This document shows positions 47,257 through 59,091 of a stretch of DNA of 64,000 nucleotides, one piece after another. Below the pieces are notes generated by a model. It ran no database searches, had not been told where the DNA came from, and saw only the letters and a list, made by a program, of their open reading frames with translations. Positions within the stretch are counted from its first letter, which is position 1. Every line of letters begins with the position of its first letter. The position numbers and the translations under genes are program-made. Origin of the DNA: Caldimonas caldifontis (GTDB taxonomy: Bacteria > Pseudomonadota > Gammaproteobacteria > Burkholderiales > Burkholderiaceae_C); contig NZ_PSNX01000009.1 of NCBI RefSeq assembly GCF_002930615.1, positions 62,001 through 126,000 on the forward strand. The letters are read 5' to 3'.

Positions 47257-49725
47257 TCAGGACGCCCTGCGCCCATGGTGCCAGTAACGCGGCCGCAGGT
47301 CACGCTCGCAGCGCCCTTGCCCCTGCGACCATCGGTAGGCGCCGCAGTTCGGCGTTGCGATGCGCTCGATGCCCCGTTCGCCATAGCGCTCCCACACCTC
47401 GCGCGCCGGATGGCCGAATCGGCTGCGGTAGGCCACCTGGAAGACCGCCACGCGAGGTCGAACGGCCTCCAGAAAGGCTGAGGTGCTGGAGGTCCTGCTG
47501 CCGTGATGGGGGGCGATCAGGAGGTCAGACGCCAGAGCCGCACCCCATCGAGCAACCAGCCGGGCCTCCTCACCATGCTCGATGTCGCCGCTCAGCAAGG
47601 CGCTGTGCCCGCCGCCGCTCACGCGCAACACGCAGGACACCTGATTGGGCTTGAGTGGCGGGGCCTGATCCTCCGCCCCAGGGTGCAAGACCTCGAAAAG
47701 CACCCCGTCCCACTGCCAAGCCTGGCCGGCCCGGCAGGGCTCGTGCCGGGCCATGTGCTGCAGCAGTTCATGCCCTTCCTCGAGCGAACTCGACACGGCG
47801 ATGCCGGGGTGGCGCGCCAGCATGGCCCGGGCCCCTCCCACGTGGTCGATGTCCCGGTGAGACAGCATCAACAGGTCGATCCGGCGTTCCCCGAGCGCCT
47901 GCAACACGGGGATCAGCACACGCTGGCCGGCATCGCTGTCGGCCGAATACACGGGGCCGGTGTCATACACCAGCGTATGGCGGGCGGTGCGAACAAGCAC
48001 GGCCGTACCCTGCCCCACGTCCAGTGCGATCACCTCGAAAGTTCCTGCCACAGGCCGCGACACGGGCGGCCACAGCAAGGGCAGCACCAGCAGCAGGGCC
48101 AGGGCCCGAGGCCCGCGGGGGCCAGGGAGCACCGCCAGCACGGCCCCCACGACCCCCGCGCCCATCGCCCAGCCGGGTGCGGCCGCCGTCAGCCACTCGG
48201 CCAGCGGCCATTGCGCAAGCCAGCCCAGCCAGGCGCTGAGCCCGCTCACGGCCATGGCAGCCAGGTCCCAGCATGGTGCGGCCACCACGCCCAGCATGGC
48301 CAGGGGTGTGACGACCAGGGTGACCACCGGAATGGCCACCAGATTGGACACGAACCCCACCACCGACACCTGCTGAAAAAAGATCAGCGTGAGCGGTGCC
48401 AGGCCCACCGTGGCGATCGCCTGGGTGCGCAAGCCTGCACCCACCGATTGCCGCAGCCATGCGGTCCAGCGGCTCCAGCGGCCCGGATCGGTCGAGACCG
48501 TGGCCTGAACCCAGGCCCCGTCGCCGGACGCCATCAGCAAGGCCACCGCCACGAAGGAGAGCCAGAACCCTGGGGCCAGCAACGCCCAGGGATCGACGGC
48601 CGCCACGACGGTGGCCGTGCACATGAGCATCAGCCCCCAGGGCCAGCGCCGGCCGCTCTGGGCCAGGACCGCCACGGTGGCCAGCATCCAGACCGTGCGC
48701 TGGGCCGGCACCCCCCAGCCCGAGAACACGGCATAGCCCAGCGCCAGCACCAGACCACCCCAGCGCGCGGCCACCGGGGCGGGCAGGGCGAGCATCCAGC
48801 CGTGACGGCTGCGCCAGACGCGGCGCAACACGCCGGCAGCCAGCCACGCGAACATCGTCACGTGCAACCCGCTGATGGCCATCAGGTGCGAGACGCCCGT
48901 GACGCGGAACAGGTCCCAGTCGGCCCGCTCGATGGCCGACTGCTCGCCCACCACCAGCGCTGCCAGCACGCCAGCACTGCGCCCATCGGGCACGCGCGCG
49001 CGGATGGCATCGGCCACGGCCTGGCGGGCGCGCTGCACCGGATAGCCCGGTGCCATGCCCAGCCATTCATGGCGTTGGCTGCGCAGGGAGCGCACCGAGC
49101 CCGTGGCGCCCAGGCCGTTCTCGAACAGCCACAACTCCACGTCGAAGCCGTGCGGGTTGAAGCTGCCATGCGGCTGACGCAGCCTCACGACGAATCGCCA
49201 GCGCTGGCCGGCCTGCAGGTCCTCGGGAGGACGGCGCTGCCAGGCGCCATTGGCAAAGCCCCCGCCCCAGGTGAGCAGCACGCGTGACGGCACCCCGGCC
49301 AGCGCTGGCGGCTGCGCTTGCTCATCTTCGCCCGCAAAGGCCGGGCGGGCGGACTCCACGTCGAAGCGAAAGCGCGCGCTGCCTTCGCGCCACTGAGGCA
49401 GGCTGGCGATCACACCGACGAGTTCCAGGTCCTGGCCTTCGAGCTCCAGGGACAGACGGTCGCCCAGACGTCCGTGCGCCCGGAGATCGGCCACCGCGGC
49501 GGCCAGGCATGCGGCGAGCAAGGCCCACACCAGCCGGCTCACCCAGCTCGACGCCTCTGCCCGCCCCCGCTGCCACGCCCAGGCCGCCAGCCCGGCCCCG
49601 GACAGCAGCGCCAGCCCCAGACTCCACGCCCAGGGCCACACGGCCGCCTGCTGCAACTGCCACAGCGTGCCCGCCAGATACCCACCCAGGGCCCAGCCCA
49701 GCCCCTGGCCTTCCACCTTGCGCAT
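47257..49725 (-). CDS. comEC: DNA internalisation competence protein ComEC/Rec2
   Basis: Inner-membrane channel for single-stranded DNA uptake during natural transformation, 822 residues. After ~70 residues with membrane segments comes a DUF4131/OB-like part. The competence domain follows, with LMAISGLHVTMFAWLAAGVL and many membrane helices. The C-terminal metallo-beta-lactamase domain has ALDVGQGTAVLVRT, LMLSHRDIDHVGGARA and APHHGSRTSSTSAFLEAV, so the probable nuclease site is intact. It is a stand-alone gene, divergent from the RidA-like gene. No other competence genes are in the window. Confidence 0.94.
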   Translation of the reverse strand: MRKVEGQGLGWALGGYLAGTLWQLQQAAVWPWAWSLGLALLSGAGLAAWAWQRGRAEASSWVSRLVWALLAACLAAAVADLRAHGRLGDRLSLELEGQDLELVGVIASLPQWREGSARFRFDVESARPAFAGEDEQAQPPALAGVPSRVLLTWGGGFANGAWQRRPPEDLQAGQRWRFVVRLRQPHGSFNPHGFDVELWLFENGLGATGSVRSLRSQRHEWLGMAPGYPVQRARQAVADAIRARVPDGRSAGVLAALVVGEQSAIERADWDLFRVTGVSHLMAISGLHVTMFAWLAAGVLRRVWRSRHGWMLALPAPVAARWGGLVLALGYAVFSGWGVPAQRTVWMLATVAVLAQSGRRWPWGLMLMCTATVVAAVDPWALLAPGFWLSFVAVALLMASGDGAWVQATVSTDPGRWSRWTAWLRQSVGAGLRTQAIATVGLAPLTLIFFQQVSVVGFVSNLVAIPVVTLVVTPLAMLGVVAAPCWDLAAMAVSGLSAWLGWLAQWPLAEWLTAAAPGWAMGAGVVGAVLAVLPGPRGPRALALLLVLPLLWPPVSRPVAGTFEVIALDVGQGTAVLVRTARHTLVYDTGPVYSADSDAGQRVLIPVLQALGERRIDLLMLSHRDIDHVGGARAMLARHPGIAVSSSLEEGHELLQHMARHEPCRAGQAWQWDGVLFEVLHPGAEDQAPPLKPNQVSCVLRVSGGGHSALLSGDIEHGEEARLVARWGAALASDLLIAPHHGSRTSSTSAFLEAVRPRVAVFQVAYRSRFGHPAREVWERYGERGIERIATPNCGAYRWSQGQGRCERDLRPRYWHHGRRAS

Positions 49726-49802
49726 GCGGCTCCCTTCCCTGAACAGCCGTCGTCTTGTGCGCGAAGTGTAGGATTGGCGATTCGCTTCCTGGAGCCCCTG
49801 AC

Positions 49803-50258
49803 ATGTCTGTTTACAACCAGCTCAAAGCCCTTCACATCGAACTGCCCCCCGTGGCCACGCCGGCGGCCGCCTATGTGCCCTTCGTGCGCACCGGCAACCT
49901 GGTGTTCGTCTCCGGCCATATCGCCCGCAAGGACGGCAAGCCCTGGGTGGGCCAGCTCGGCAAGGAGATCGGCACCGAAGAAGGCAAGGCCGCCGCCCGT
50001 GCGATCGCCATCGACCTGATGGGCACCCTGCAGGCCGCCGTGGGCGATCTGAACAAGGTCAAGCGCATCGTCAAGCTGATGAGCCTGGTCAACAGCGCCC
50101 CCACCTTCACCGAACAGCACCTGGTGACCAACGGCGCCTCCGAGCTCTTCAGCCAGGTCTTTGGCGACAAGGGCGCCCATGCGCGCAGTGCCTTCGGCGT
50201 GGCCCAGATCCCCATGGGTTCCTGCGTCGAGATCGAGCTGATCGCCGAAGTGGAATGA
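49803..50258 (+). CDS. RidA/YjgF-family protein
   Basis: Small cytoplasmic protein of 151 residues of the Rid superfamily, which hydrolyses reactive enamine/imine intermediates or related compounds. Conserved stretches are GNLVFVSGHIARKDGKP, AIAIDLMGTLQAAVGDLNKV and the C-terminal MGSCVEIELIAEVE. In the canonical RidA the imine-binding Arg lies in a motif near residue 105; here the corresponding region reads HARSAFGVAQIPMGS, so R127 is the candidate. The start at 49803 (MSVYNQLKALHIELP) is standard. dsbB follows ten bases after its stop. Confidence 0.88.
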   Translation: MSVYNQLKALHIELPPVATPAAAYVPFVRTGNLVFVSGHIARKDGKPWVGQLGKEIGTEEGKAAARAIAIDLMGTLQAAVGDLNKVKRIVKLMSLVNSAPTFTEQHLVTNGASELFSQVFGDKGAHARSAFGVAQIPMGSCVEIELIAEVE

Positions 50259-50268
50259 GGGCAGGGTC

Positions 50269-50745
50269 TTGAAACGACTGAGCCTGAACGGCGCCCTCGT
50301 CGGCGTCATCGTGCTGTGCCTGGGCGGTGTGGCCGCCGCCCTGGTCTCGCAGTACGTCTTCGACATGCTGCCTTGCCCCTGGTGCATCCTGCAGCGTGTC
50401 ATCTTCCTGACGATCGCGCTCCTCGCGCTGGTGGCCCTGGTGCTGCCGGGCCGCCCTCTCAAGCTGGGTCTGAGCGCCCTCGGACTGACGCTCGCCGCCT
50501 CGGGCGTGGCGGCGGCGATCTACCAGAACCGCGTGGCCGCACAGGAGTTCTCCTGCAATCTCACGCTGGCCGACCGCATCATCAGTGCCCTCGGCCTGGA
50601 AAGTGCCGTACCCTTCCTCTTCCGCATTTCGGCCTCGTGCATGGACGCCGCGGTGGACCTGCTGGGCCTGCCCTACGAGGCCTGGAGCGGCCTGCTCTTC
50701 GTGATCGTGGGTGGCGTGCTGGTTCTGGGGCTGCGCGCACGCTGA
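50269..50745 (+). CDS. dsbB: Disulfide bond formation protein B
   Basis: Inner-membrane quinone-dependent oxidase that re-oxidises DsbA, 158 residues with four membrane segments. Both redox cysteine pairs are present: C36/C39 in LPCPWCILQR, and C96/C124 in EFSCNLTLADR and SASCMDAA. The start codon is TTG at 50269, with an AGGG-type ribosome site; no ATG or GTG nearby would keep the full first helix. It lies between the RidA-like gene and the metallopeptidase gene on the same strand. Confidence 0.94.
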   Translation: MKRLSLNGALVGVIVLCLGGVAAALVSQYVFDMLPCPWCILQRVIFLTIALLALVALVLPGRPLKLGLSALGLTLAASGVAAAIYQNRVAAQEFSCNLTLADRIISALGLESAVPFLFRISASCMDAAVDLLGLPYEAWSGLLFVIVGGVLVLGLRAR

Positions 50746-50760
50746 GTGGAGGGACAGGCG

Positions 50761-51921
50761 ATGGCGAGCCTCTTCGACCTCCTGTCCACTCAGCTGGGCG
50801 AGGCCTGGAGGCCCCGGCGCCGCCCCACGGCCCATCGCGCGTATCGTTGCGTGTGCGAGCGGCCTGTCTTCTTCCGCAACAGCGAGTGCCTGGCCTGTCA
50901 CACCCCGCTGGGCTACGAACCTCAACGCGCCCTGGTCGTGCCGCTGCGTGCGGTCCCGGGTGACGACACCCTCTGGGAGACTGCCACCGGCGCCCCTGGA
51001 CGCTTTCGTCGCTGCGCCAATTTCCATCTCGCGGCCGGCTGCAACTGGCTGGTGGCGGCCGAGGACCCGGCGCCACTGTGCGTGGCCTGCCGGCTGAACC
51101 GCACCATCCCCGACCTGGACCGCGAAGACAACGCCCAGCTCTGGCAACGCATCGAAGTGGCCAAGCGGCGACTGGTGTCCTCGCTGGTGGCCCTGCGGCT
51201 GCCGGTGCGCTCTCGAGTGAGCGAAGACCCGGACCATGGCCTGGCGTTCGACTTCCTGCGTGCGGCACCCGACGGCCCCCCGGTGCTGACCGGCCATGCC
51301 CAGGGCATCATCACGCTGAACGTTGAAGAGGCCGACGACGCCTACCGCGAGCGCGTGCGCACGGCCCTGCGAGAGCCCTACCGCACGCTGCTGGGTCATT
51401 TCCGGCACGAGGTGGGCCACTACTACTGGGACCGTCTGGTCGCCGGCACGGCCTGGCTGGAGGACTTCCGCGAGCTGTTCGGCGACGAGCGATCAGACTA
51501 CGCCGCTGCCCTTCAGCGCCACTACGAAGAGGGCCCCGCGCCCGACTGGGCCCACCACCACGTGAGCGCCTATGCCAGCACCCATCCCTGGGAAGACTGG
51601 GCCGAGACCTGGGCCCACTACCTGCACATGGTGGACACGCTGGACACGGCCCTGAGTTTCGGGCTGGAAGCCGACGACCTGGAAATCAGCTACGAACCTT
51701 TCGGGCCGGACAGCCTCTTCCGGCCCGACGCCCCCGGCGCCGCACGCTTCCTGTCCTTCGTGAACGCCTGGACGGAGCTCACCGGCGTCCTCAACGAACT
51801 CTCACGCAGCATGGGCCTGCACGACTTCTATCCCTTCGTGCTGCCGCGCGAGGCGGTCGCCAAGCTGCAGTTCGTGCACCTCGTCATCAGCGATGCCGGA
51901 TCTGCCACCTCAGCCCGGTAG
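50761..51921 (+). CDS. Putative zinc metallopeptidase with double zinc ribbon (DUF2248-like)
   Basis: Predicted cytoplasmic protein of 386 residues. The N-terminal part holds two cysteine quartets, each able to bind zinc: C30/C32/C43/C46 and C85/C94/C107/C110. The second half has the metallopeptidase motif [10 protein letters not shown] (H216, E217, H220), with downstream acidic and histidine-rich stretches ([37 protein letters not shown]) that could supply the third ligand. No signal peptide. GGAGG precedes the ATG at 50761; a GTG five codons upstream is less likely. Natural substrate unknown. The 3' end overlaps parC by 12 bases. Confidence 0.85.
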   Translation: MASLFDLLSTQLGEAWRPRRRPTAHRAYRCVCERPVFFRNSECLACHTPLGYEPQRALVVPLRAVPGDDTLWETATGAPGRFRRCANFHLAAGCNWLVAAEDPAPLCVACRLNRTIPDLDREDNAQLWQRIEVAKRRLVSSLVALRLPVRSRVSEDPDHGLAFDFLRAAPDGPPVLTGHAQGIITLNVEEADDAYRERVRTALREPYRTLLGHFRHEVGHYYWDRLVAGTAWLEDFRELFGDERSDYAAALQRHYEEGPAPDWAHHHVSAYASTHPWEDWAETWAHYLHMVDTLDTALSFGLEADDLEISYEPFGPDSLFRPDAPGAARFLSFVNAWTELTGVLNELSRSMGLHDFYPFVLPREAVAKLQFVHLVISDAGSATSAR

Positions 51922-54222
51922 CACCCGCGTGGCCTTGAAGCCCACCGCCTTACCTTTGCGGGCACGCTTGCCCACATACTCGGCCAGCGCGGCCCCGCGA
52001 TAGTCCTCGTCCTTGGCTTTGCCGCCGCGGCCCGTGCCCAGCACCTTGAGTGTCCCGGCAAAGGCAGCCACCGACACCAGGGGGTCCTTGGCGTCCACGT
52101 CCATCAGCGTGAGGCCTCGCCCACCCTTGGGCTGCAGCTTCAGTTCATCCAGCGCAAAGACCAGCAGCCTTGCGCTCATCGACAGGCAAGCCACCTGGCC
52201 AGCCCCTGCCGCCACGGGTGCGGGCGGCAGCAGGCGTGCACCGTCATCGAGGTCCAGGAAGCTCTTGCCGCCCTTCTGGCGCGACACCATATCACCGATG
52301 CGCGCGAGCAGGCCGTAGCCGGCTGTGCTGGCCAGCAGCAGCGTGGTCTCGAGCGGGCCCGCCACATAGTGGGCCAGTTGGGTACCTGCTTCCAGTTCGA
52401 TCATCGTCGTCACCGGCTGCCCATCGCCGCGGCCCCCCGGCAGCGTGCTCACCGCCACGGTATAGACACGGCCGTTGCTGCCGAGGACCAGCAGCGTATC
52501 GACCGTGCGGCACTCGAAGGTGCCATACAGGCCATCGCCAGCCTTGAACGCAAAGCTCGCCGGATCATGGCCATGCCCCTGCCGGGCGCGCACCCAGCCC
52601 TTCTGGCTCACCACCACGGTGACCGGCTCGTCGATCACCTTGACCTCGGCCACCGCCTTCTTCTCTTCCTGGATCAGGGTACGACGTTCGTCACCGTACT
52701 GCTTGGCATCGGCCTCGATCTCCTTGACCACCGTGCGCCTGAGCGCGGCCGGGCTGCCGAGGATGTCTTCGAGCTTGGCCTGCTCGCCGCGCAGCTCCTT
52801 CAGTTCCTGTTCGATCTTGAGTGCTTCCAGGCGCGCCAGCTGGCGCAACCGGATCTCGAGGATGTCCTCGGCCTGGCGCTCACTGAGGCGAAAGCGCTCG
52901 ATCAGCGCCGGCTTGGGCTCATCGGCGTTGCGGATGATGCGGATCACCTCGTCGATGTTCAGCAGCACCAGTTGCCGGCCTTCCAGCACATGGATGCGGT
53001 CGAGCACCTTGTTGAGGCGATGGCGGGTGCGGCGCTCCACCGTCGCCAGGCGGAATCCGATCCACTCGGTCAGCACCTGGCGCAAGGACTTCTGCGTAGG
53101 CCGGCCATCGCTGCCCACCATCGTCAGGTTGACCGGTACCGAGCTTTCCAGGCTGGTGTGCGCCAGCAGCGTGGTGATCAGCTCCTGCTGCTCGATGCGG
53201 CTGGTCTTGGGCTCGAACACCAGGCGCACCGGTGCGTCCTTGCTGGATTCGTCGCGCACGGCGTCCAGCACGGCCAGCACCGTGGTCTTGAGCTGGAGCT
53301 GCTCGGTGGTGAGCGCCTTCTTGCCGGCCTTCACCTTCGGGTTGGTCAGCTCCTCGATCTCTTCCAGCACCTTCTGTGCGCTGGTACCTGGCGGCAATTC
53401 GGTCACCACGAGTTGCCATTGCCCGCGCGCGAGGTCCTCGATCTTCCAGCGTGCACGCACCTTCAGGCTGCCGCGGCCGCCCGCATAGGCCTCGCGGATG
53501 TCGCTGGCGCTGCTGATGATCTGGCCGCCCCCCGGGAAGTCCGGCCCCGGCAGCAGGCCGAATAGCTCGTCGTCGGAGAGCTTCTCGTTCCTGATCAGCG
53601 CCACGGCAGCCGCCGCCACTTCACGCAGGTTGTGCGAGGGGATCTCGGTGGCCAGGCCCACCGCAATGCCGCTCGCACCGTTGAGCAGCACGAAGGGCAG
53701 GCGCGCCGGCAGCTGGCGCGGCTCCTGCGTCGAGCCGTCGTAGTTGGGGATGAAATCGACCGTGCCCTCGTCGATCTCGTCGAGCAGCAGCCGCGTGATC
53801 GGCGCCAGGCGTGCCTCGGTGTAGCGCATGGCCGCTGCGCCGTCACCGTCACGCGAACCGAAGTTGCCCTGGCCGTCGATGAGCGGATAGCGCTGGCTGA
53901 AGTCCTGCGCCATGCGCACCAGCGCGTCGTAGGCCGCGGTGTCTCCATGCGGGTGGTAGCGGCCCAGCACGTCGCCCACCACACGGGCGCTCTTCACGGG
54001 CTTGGCGCCACCGCTGCCAGTGAAGCTCAGGCCCATGCGCTCCATCGCATAAAGGATGCGCCGCTGCACGGGTTTCTGCCCGTCGCACACGTCGGGCAGG
54101 GCCCGGCCCTTCACCACGCTCAGTGCGTACTCCAGGTAGGCGCGTTCCGCGTAGCGGGCCAGGGCCAGGTTGTCGTCGCCCTCGCCACCGCTCGAAAAAT
54201 CCATCGTGGTCTGATCCATCAT
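51910..54222 (-). CDS. parC: DNA topoisomerase IV subunit A
   Basis: DNA cleavage/rejoining subunit that decatenates daughter chromosomes, 770 residues. The catalytic tyrosine is Y134 in [13 protein letters not shown]. The quinolone-pocket region reads [14 protein letters not shown], with Thr at the position of E. coli Ser80 and Asp at that of Glu84. The C-terminal beta-propeller region is shorter than in gyrase and lacks a clear GyrA-box, supporting ParC. The start ATG at 54222 overlaps the GNAT gene stop. Confidence 0.95.
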   Translation of the reverse strand: MMDQTTMDFSSGGEGDDNLALARYAERAYLEYALSVVKGRALPDVCDGQKPVQRRILYAMERMGLSFTGSGGAKPVKSARVVGDVLGRYHPHGDTAAYDALVRMAQDFSQRYPLIDGQGNFGSRDGDGAAAMRYTEARLAPITRLLLDEIDEGTVDFIPNYDGSTQEPRQLPARLPFVLLNGASGIAVGLATEIPSHNLREVAAAAVALIRNEKLSDDELFGLLPGPDFPGGGQIISSASDIREAYAGGRGSLKVRARWKIEDLARGQWQLVVTELPPGTSAQKVLEEIEELTNPKVKAGKKALTTEQLQLKTTVLAVLDAVRDESSKDAPVRLVFEPKTSRIEQQELITTLLAHTSLESSVPVNLTMVGSDGRPTQKSLRQVLTEWIGFRLATVERRTRHRLNKVLDRIHVLEGRQLVLLNIDEVIRIIRNADEPKPALIERFRLSERQAEDILEIRLRQLARLEALKIEQELKELRGEQAKLEDILGSPAALRRTVVKEIEADAKQYGDERRTLIQEEKKAVAEVKVIDEPVTVVVSQKGWVRARQGHGHDPASFAFKAGDGLYGTFECRTVDTLLVLGSNGRVYTVAVSTLPGGRGDGQPVTTMIELEAGTQLAHYVAGPLETTLLLASTAGYGLLARIGDMVSRQKGGKSFLDLDDGARLLPPAPVAAGAGQVACLSMSARLLVFALDELKLQPKGGRGLTLMDVDAKDPLVSVAAFAGTLKVLGTGRGGKAKDEDYRGAALAEYVGKRARKGKAVGFKATRVLPG

Positions 54223-54764
54223 GTCTGTGCACCGCCCTCGTCGGCGGTCTCCTGGCCCGTCTCGACCCGGGCACGGTATTCGTCTTCGAGCATCGACATC
54301 ACGATGAGGGATTCATAGCCGTGATCGGTCAGCACGCTCTCCCGCAGCCGCCCTTCCTCGACGAAGCCCTCGGTGTCATACAGCGTCTTGGCACGGGTGT
54401 TGTGGGGACGCACGTCCAGCCAGAAGCGGTGCGCCCCCAGCTCGTTGAAGGCGATGCGCTTGAGCAGGCGCAGGCAGGCCCGGCCCAGCCCCTGACCCTT
54501 GGGCTGGATCACCATGCGCTTGAGTTCGATCGAGCGGTGCCGGTTCCGGCAGCCCACCAGGATCACGAACCCCACCGGCACGTGTGCCTCGCCGGTTTCG
54601 ACGATGAAGTGACGGAAATCGGGGATGCGCACGGCCGCTTCGTGCTGCGTACGATCCCAGGGGGTGATCGTGGGCCGGTTGACCGGGTCGTTTTCCATCG
54701 CCACGACCTGGTCCAGGTCGTCGATCAGGGTGGGCCGCAGGCGGACCCGGGTGTTGCCGAGCAT
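54219..54764 (-). CDS. GNAT-family N-acetyltransferase between parE and parC
   Basis: Acetyl-CoA-dependent transferase of 181 residues. The GNAT fold is seen from [17 protein letters not shown] at the N-terminus. The acetyl-CoA loop is [20 protein letters not shown], and the C-terminal strand-helix is [20 protein letters not shown], like RimJ/RimL-type enzymes. Target unknown. It lies inside the topoisomerase IV operon, ten bases after parE and overlapping parC by four bases, so its expression must be tied to the two subunits. Confidence 0.9.
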   Translation of the reverse strand: MLGNTRVRLRPTLIDDLDQVVAMENDPVNRPTITPWDRTQHEAAVRIPDFRHFIVETGEAHVPVGFVILVGCRNRHRSIELKRMVIQPKGQGLGRACLRLLKRIAFNELGAHRFWLDVRPHNTRAKTLYDTEGFVEEGRLRESVLTDHGYESLIVMSMLEDEYRARVETGQETADEGGAQT

Positions 54765-54774
54765 CGGTGGCCCT

Positions 54775-56769
<1,995 letters not shown>

Positions 56770-56891
56770 ATGGCCCGCGATTCTAGGACCGCATTCGGTT
56801 ACGTCTGCCGGGCCCGGTCGGTGTTAGTCTGCGCGGTGCAATGCGGGCGGTGTCCCGCGCGTCCATGTTTCACCGTTCCTCTGGAAAGCCG

Positions 56892-57638
56892 ATGTCCCGA
56901 TCCCCGATGTCCCACCCCCTTCTGCGCCTGGCCTCCAGCCTGGCCGTCTTGGCCGCTTCAGCCCCGCTGGCCCAGGCCGCCGATCTCGACAGCATCAACC
57001 TGCTCACCCAGCGCGAGTTCCGCCAGCTCAGCGAGGATGTGGCCGCCATCACCTCCTTCAAGCCACTGATGGGCGCCGAACCCGGTGGCATCACTGGCTT
57101 CGATGTGGGCGTGACGCTTTCGGCCACGGAACTGGCGCACCGCGGCGTGTGGCGCAAGGCCGCTGGCGGCTCCAGCGTGCCTGAGGTGGTGCCCGTGCTC
57201 GGCCTGCGCGCCCACAAGGGCCTGCCGCTGAACCTCGATGTGGGCGTGTTCTACAACACCCTGCCCGACTCCAACGTGCGCGCCACCGGCGGCGAGCTGC
57301 GCTGGGCGGCCCTGCCGGGCAACGCCGTGCTGCCGGCCGTGGCCTTCCGGCTGTCGGCCTCGTCGCTGTCGGGCGTGGACCAGATGAAGCTGCGCACCAC
57401 GGGTGCGGACGTGTCCATCTCGAAGGGCTTCCTCTTCGTCACGCCCTATGCCGGCGTCGGTCAGGTGCATGTGCGCTCCTCTGCACGCGGCGCACCGGCG
57501 CTTCGCAGCGAAAGCTTCACCCAGACCAAGCTGTTCGCCGGTGCCAACGTGGGCCTGGGCATCGGCAACCTCGCCTTCGAGGCCGACAAGACCGGCGACA
57601 CCAGCAGCTTCGGCGTCAAGCTCAGCCTCGGCTTCTGA
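56892..57638 (+). CDS. Probable outer-membrane/exported beta-rich protein
   Basis: Exported protein of 248 residues with a clear signal peptide (LLRLASSLAVLAASAPLAQA, cut before ADLDS). The mature part has alternating patterns and repeated Gly/Val strands (FDVGVTLSATELAH, FLFVTPYAGVGQVHV, KLFAGANVGLGIGNLAFEA) and ends in FGVKLSLGF. A C-terminal phenylalanine is the usual outer-membrane barrel sorting end. I cannot name the family. The start at 56892 has GGAAAG five bases before it; ATGs at 56841 and 56865 lack such a site. A GC-rich hairpin follows at 57649. Confidence 0.75.
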   Translation: MSRSPMSHPLLRLASSLAVLAASAPLAQAADLDSINLLTQREFRQLSEDVAAITSFKPLMGAEPGGITGFDVGVTLSATELAHRGVWRKAAGGSSVPEVVPVLGLRAHKGLPLNLDVGVFYNTLPDSNVRATGGELRWAALPGNAVLPAVAFRLSASSLSGVDQMKLRTTGADVSISKGFLFVTPYAGVGQVHVRSSARGAPALRSESFTQTKLFAGANVGLGIGNLAFEADKTGDTSSFGVKLSLGF

Positions 57639-57648
57639 GCGCCGGCGC

Positions 57649-57671
57649 GCGTGCGGCCGCGCGCCGCACGC
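57649..57671 (+). terminator. GC-rich hairpin after the outer-membrane protein gene
   Basis: Nine-base stem GCGTGCGGC/GCCGCACGC with loop CGCGC, ten bases after the stop. Only a short GTTTGG follows, so termination strength is uncertain. Confidence 0.5.
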
Positions 57672-57700
57672 GTTTGGCGGCAAAACGCTAAAGTGCGAGG

Positions 57701-58936
57701 ATGTCTGCCGATTCCTCCGCTGCCGCCTCCCCTGCCCCCCGCCTGTCGATGACGCAGGTGCTGATCTGCGGGGCCCTGATCGTCACCTTGTCCATGGGCA
57801 TCCGCCACGGCTTCGGCCTGTGGCTGCAGCCCATCACCATGGAGCGGGGCTGGACCCGTGAGACCTTCGCCTTCGCGATCGCGATCCAGAACCTGATGTG
57901 GGGCGCCACTGGCCCCTTTGCAGGCATGCTGGCCGACCGCTTCGGCGCCTTCCGCGTGCTGCTGGCCGGCGCCGTGCTGTACGCCGTGGGCCTGGTGCTG
58001 ATGGGCCTGGCCACCTCCGGCCTGGCCTTCACCGGCAGCGCCGGCCTGCTGCTGGGCATGGCCCAGGCGGGCACCACGTATGCCGTCATCTACGGCGTGA
58101 TCGGCCGCAACGTGGCGCCCGAGAAACGCTCATGGGCCATGGGCGTGGCCGCCGCAGCCGGCTCCTTCGGTCAGTTCCTGATGGTGCCGGTGGAAAACTG
58201 GCTGATCGGCAGCTTCGGCTGGCAAAACGCCCTCTTCATCCTGGGCTGCCTGGCGCTGGCCATCATGCCGCTGGCCATCGGCCTGAAGGAACCCAAGGTT
58301 CCTGGCCACGTAGTGGGCTTCCAGCAAAGCATCGGCCAGGCCCTGCGCGAAGCCTTCGGCTACCGCAGCTTCCAGTTGCTGATGGCCGGCTACTTCGTCT
58401 GCGGCTTCCAGGTGGTCTTCATTGGAGTGCACATGCCCAGCTACCTCAAGGACCAGGGGATGTCGCCCGAGGTGGCCACCTATGCGCTGGCCCTCATCGG
58501 CCTGTTCAACGTCTTCGGCACCTACGCGGCCGGCAGCCTGGGTCAGCGTCTGGCCAAGCGGCACATCCTGGCTGCGATCTACTTCCTGCGCTCGGTGGCC
58601 ATCGTGGCCTTCCTGTGGGCGCCGCTCACGCCCATGAGCGTCTATGTCTTTTCGGCCGTGATGGGCGTGCTGTGGCTGTCCACCGTGCCACCCACCAATG
58701 CGGTCGTGGCGCAGATCTTCGGTGTGCAGTACCTGTCGATGCTGGGCGGCTTCGTCTTCTTCAGCCACCAGATCGGCTCCTTCCTGGGCGTGTGGCTGGG
58801 TGGCCTGCTCTACGACAGCACCGGCAGCTACGACATCGTCTGGTGGATCGCCGTGGCCCTGGGCATCTTCGCCGCCCTGGTGAACCTGCCGGTGCGGGAA
58901 ACCGCCATCCAGCGCGCCGCTGCGGCTGCGGCATGA
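57701..58936 (+). CDS. MFS transporter (monocarboxylate/oxalate-formate-like)
   Basis: Inner-membrane carrier of 411 residues with 12 membrane segments. The MFS loop 2-3 motif appears as GMLADRFGAFRVLLAG. The first helix contains VTLSMGIRHGFGLWLQPITM, resembling OxlT-like or monocarboxylate carriers. The substrate cannot be read from sequence. A GCGAGG element sits right before the ATG, with tight spacing. It is followed by a tiny membrane-protein ORF and an SDR gene on the same strand. Confidence 0.9.
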   Translation: MSADSSAAASPAPRLSMTQVLICGALIVTLSMGIRHGFGLWLQPITMERGWTRETFAFAIAIQNLMWGATGPFAGMLADRFGAFRVLLAGAVLYAVGLVLMGLATSGLAFTGSAGLLLGMAQAGTTYAVIYGVIGRNVAPEKRSWAMGVAAAAGSFGQFLMVPVENWLIGSFGWQNALFILGCLALAIMPLAIGLKEPKVPGHVVGFQQSIGQALREAFGYRSFQLLMAGYFVCGFQVVFIGVHMPSYLKDQGMSPEVATYALALIGLFNVFGTYAAGSLGQRLAKRHILAAIYFLRSVAIVAFLWAPLTPMSVYVFSAVMGVLWLSTVPPTNAVVAQIFGVQYLSMLGGFVFFSHQIGSFLGVWLGGLLYDSTGSYDIVWWIAVALGIFAALVNLPVRETAIQRAAAAAA

Positions 58937-58943
58937 TGGAGCC

Positions 58944-59084
58944 ATGAACCCGATGCGCCATCCTCGTGTGCTCCAGGCCCTGGCCTGGACCGTGGGCGTG
59001 CTCGTGCTGCTCGGGGTCTTCGCCTGGTATGCCCAGCCGGCCATGGTGGTCGAACTGGCCAACCAGCTCTGGAATTGTTTCTAG
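58944..59084 (+). CDS. 46-residue membrane miniprotein
   Basis: A 46-codon ORF encoding MNPMRHPRVLQALAW, one hydrophobic helix (residues ~13-33, VGVLVLLGVFAWYAQ-like) and the tail MVVELANQLWNCF. It starts seven bases after the MFS stop, with GGAG (58938-58941) just before the ATG, and ends seven bases before the SDR start. It therefore fills the gap in an otherwise tight gene row. I do not know a named family. Confidence 0.6.
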   Translation: MNPMRHPRVLQALAWTVGVLVLLGVFAWYAQPAMVVELANQLWNCF

Positions 59085-59091
59085 GCCTTCC

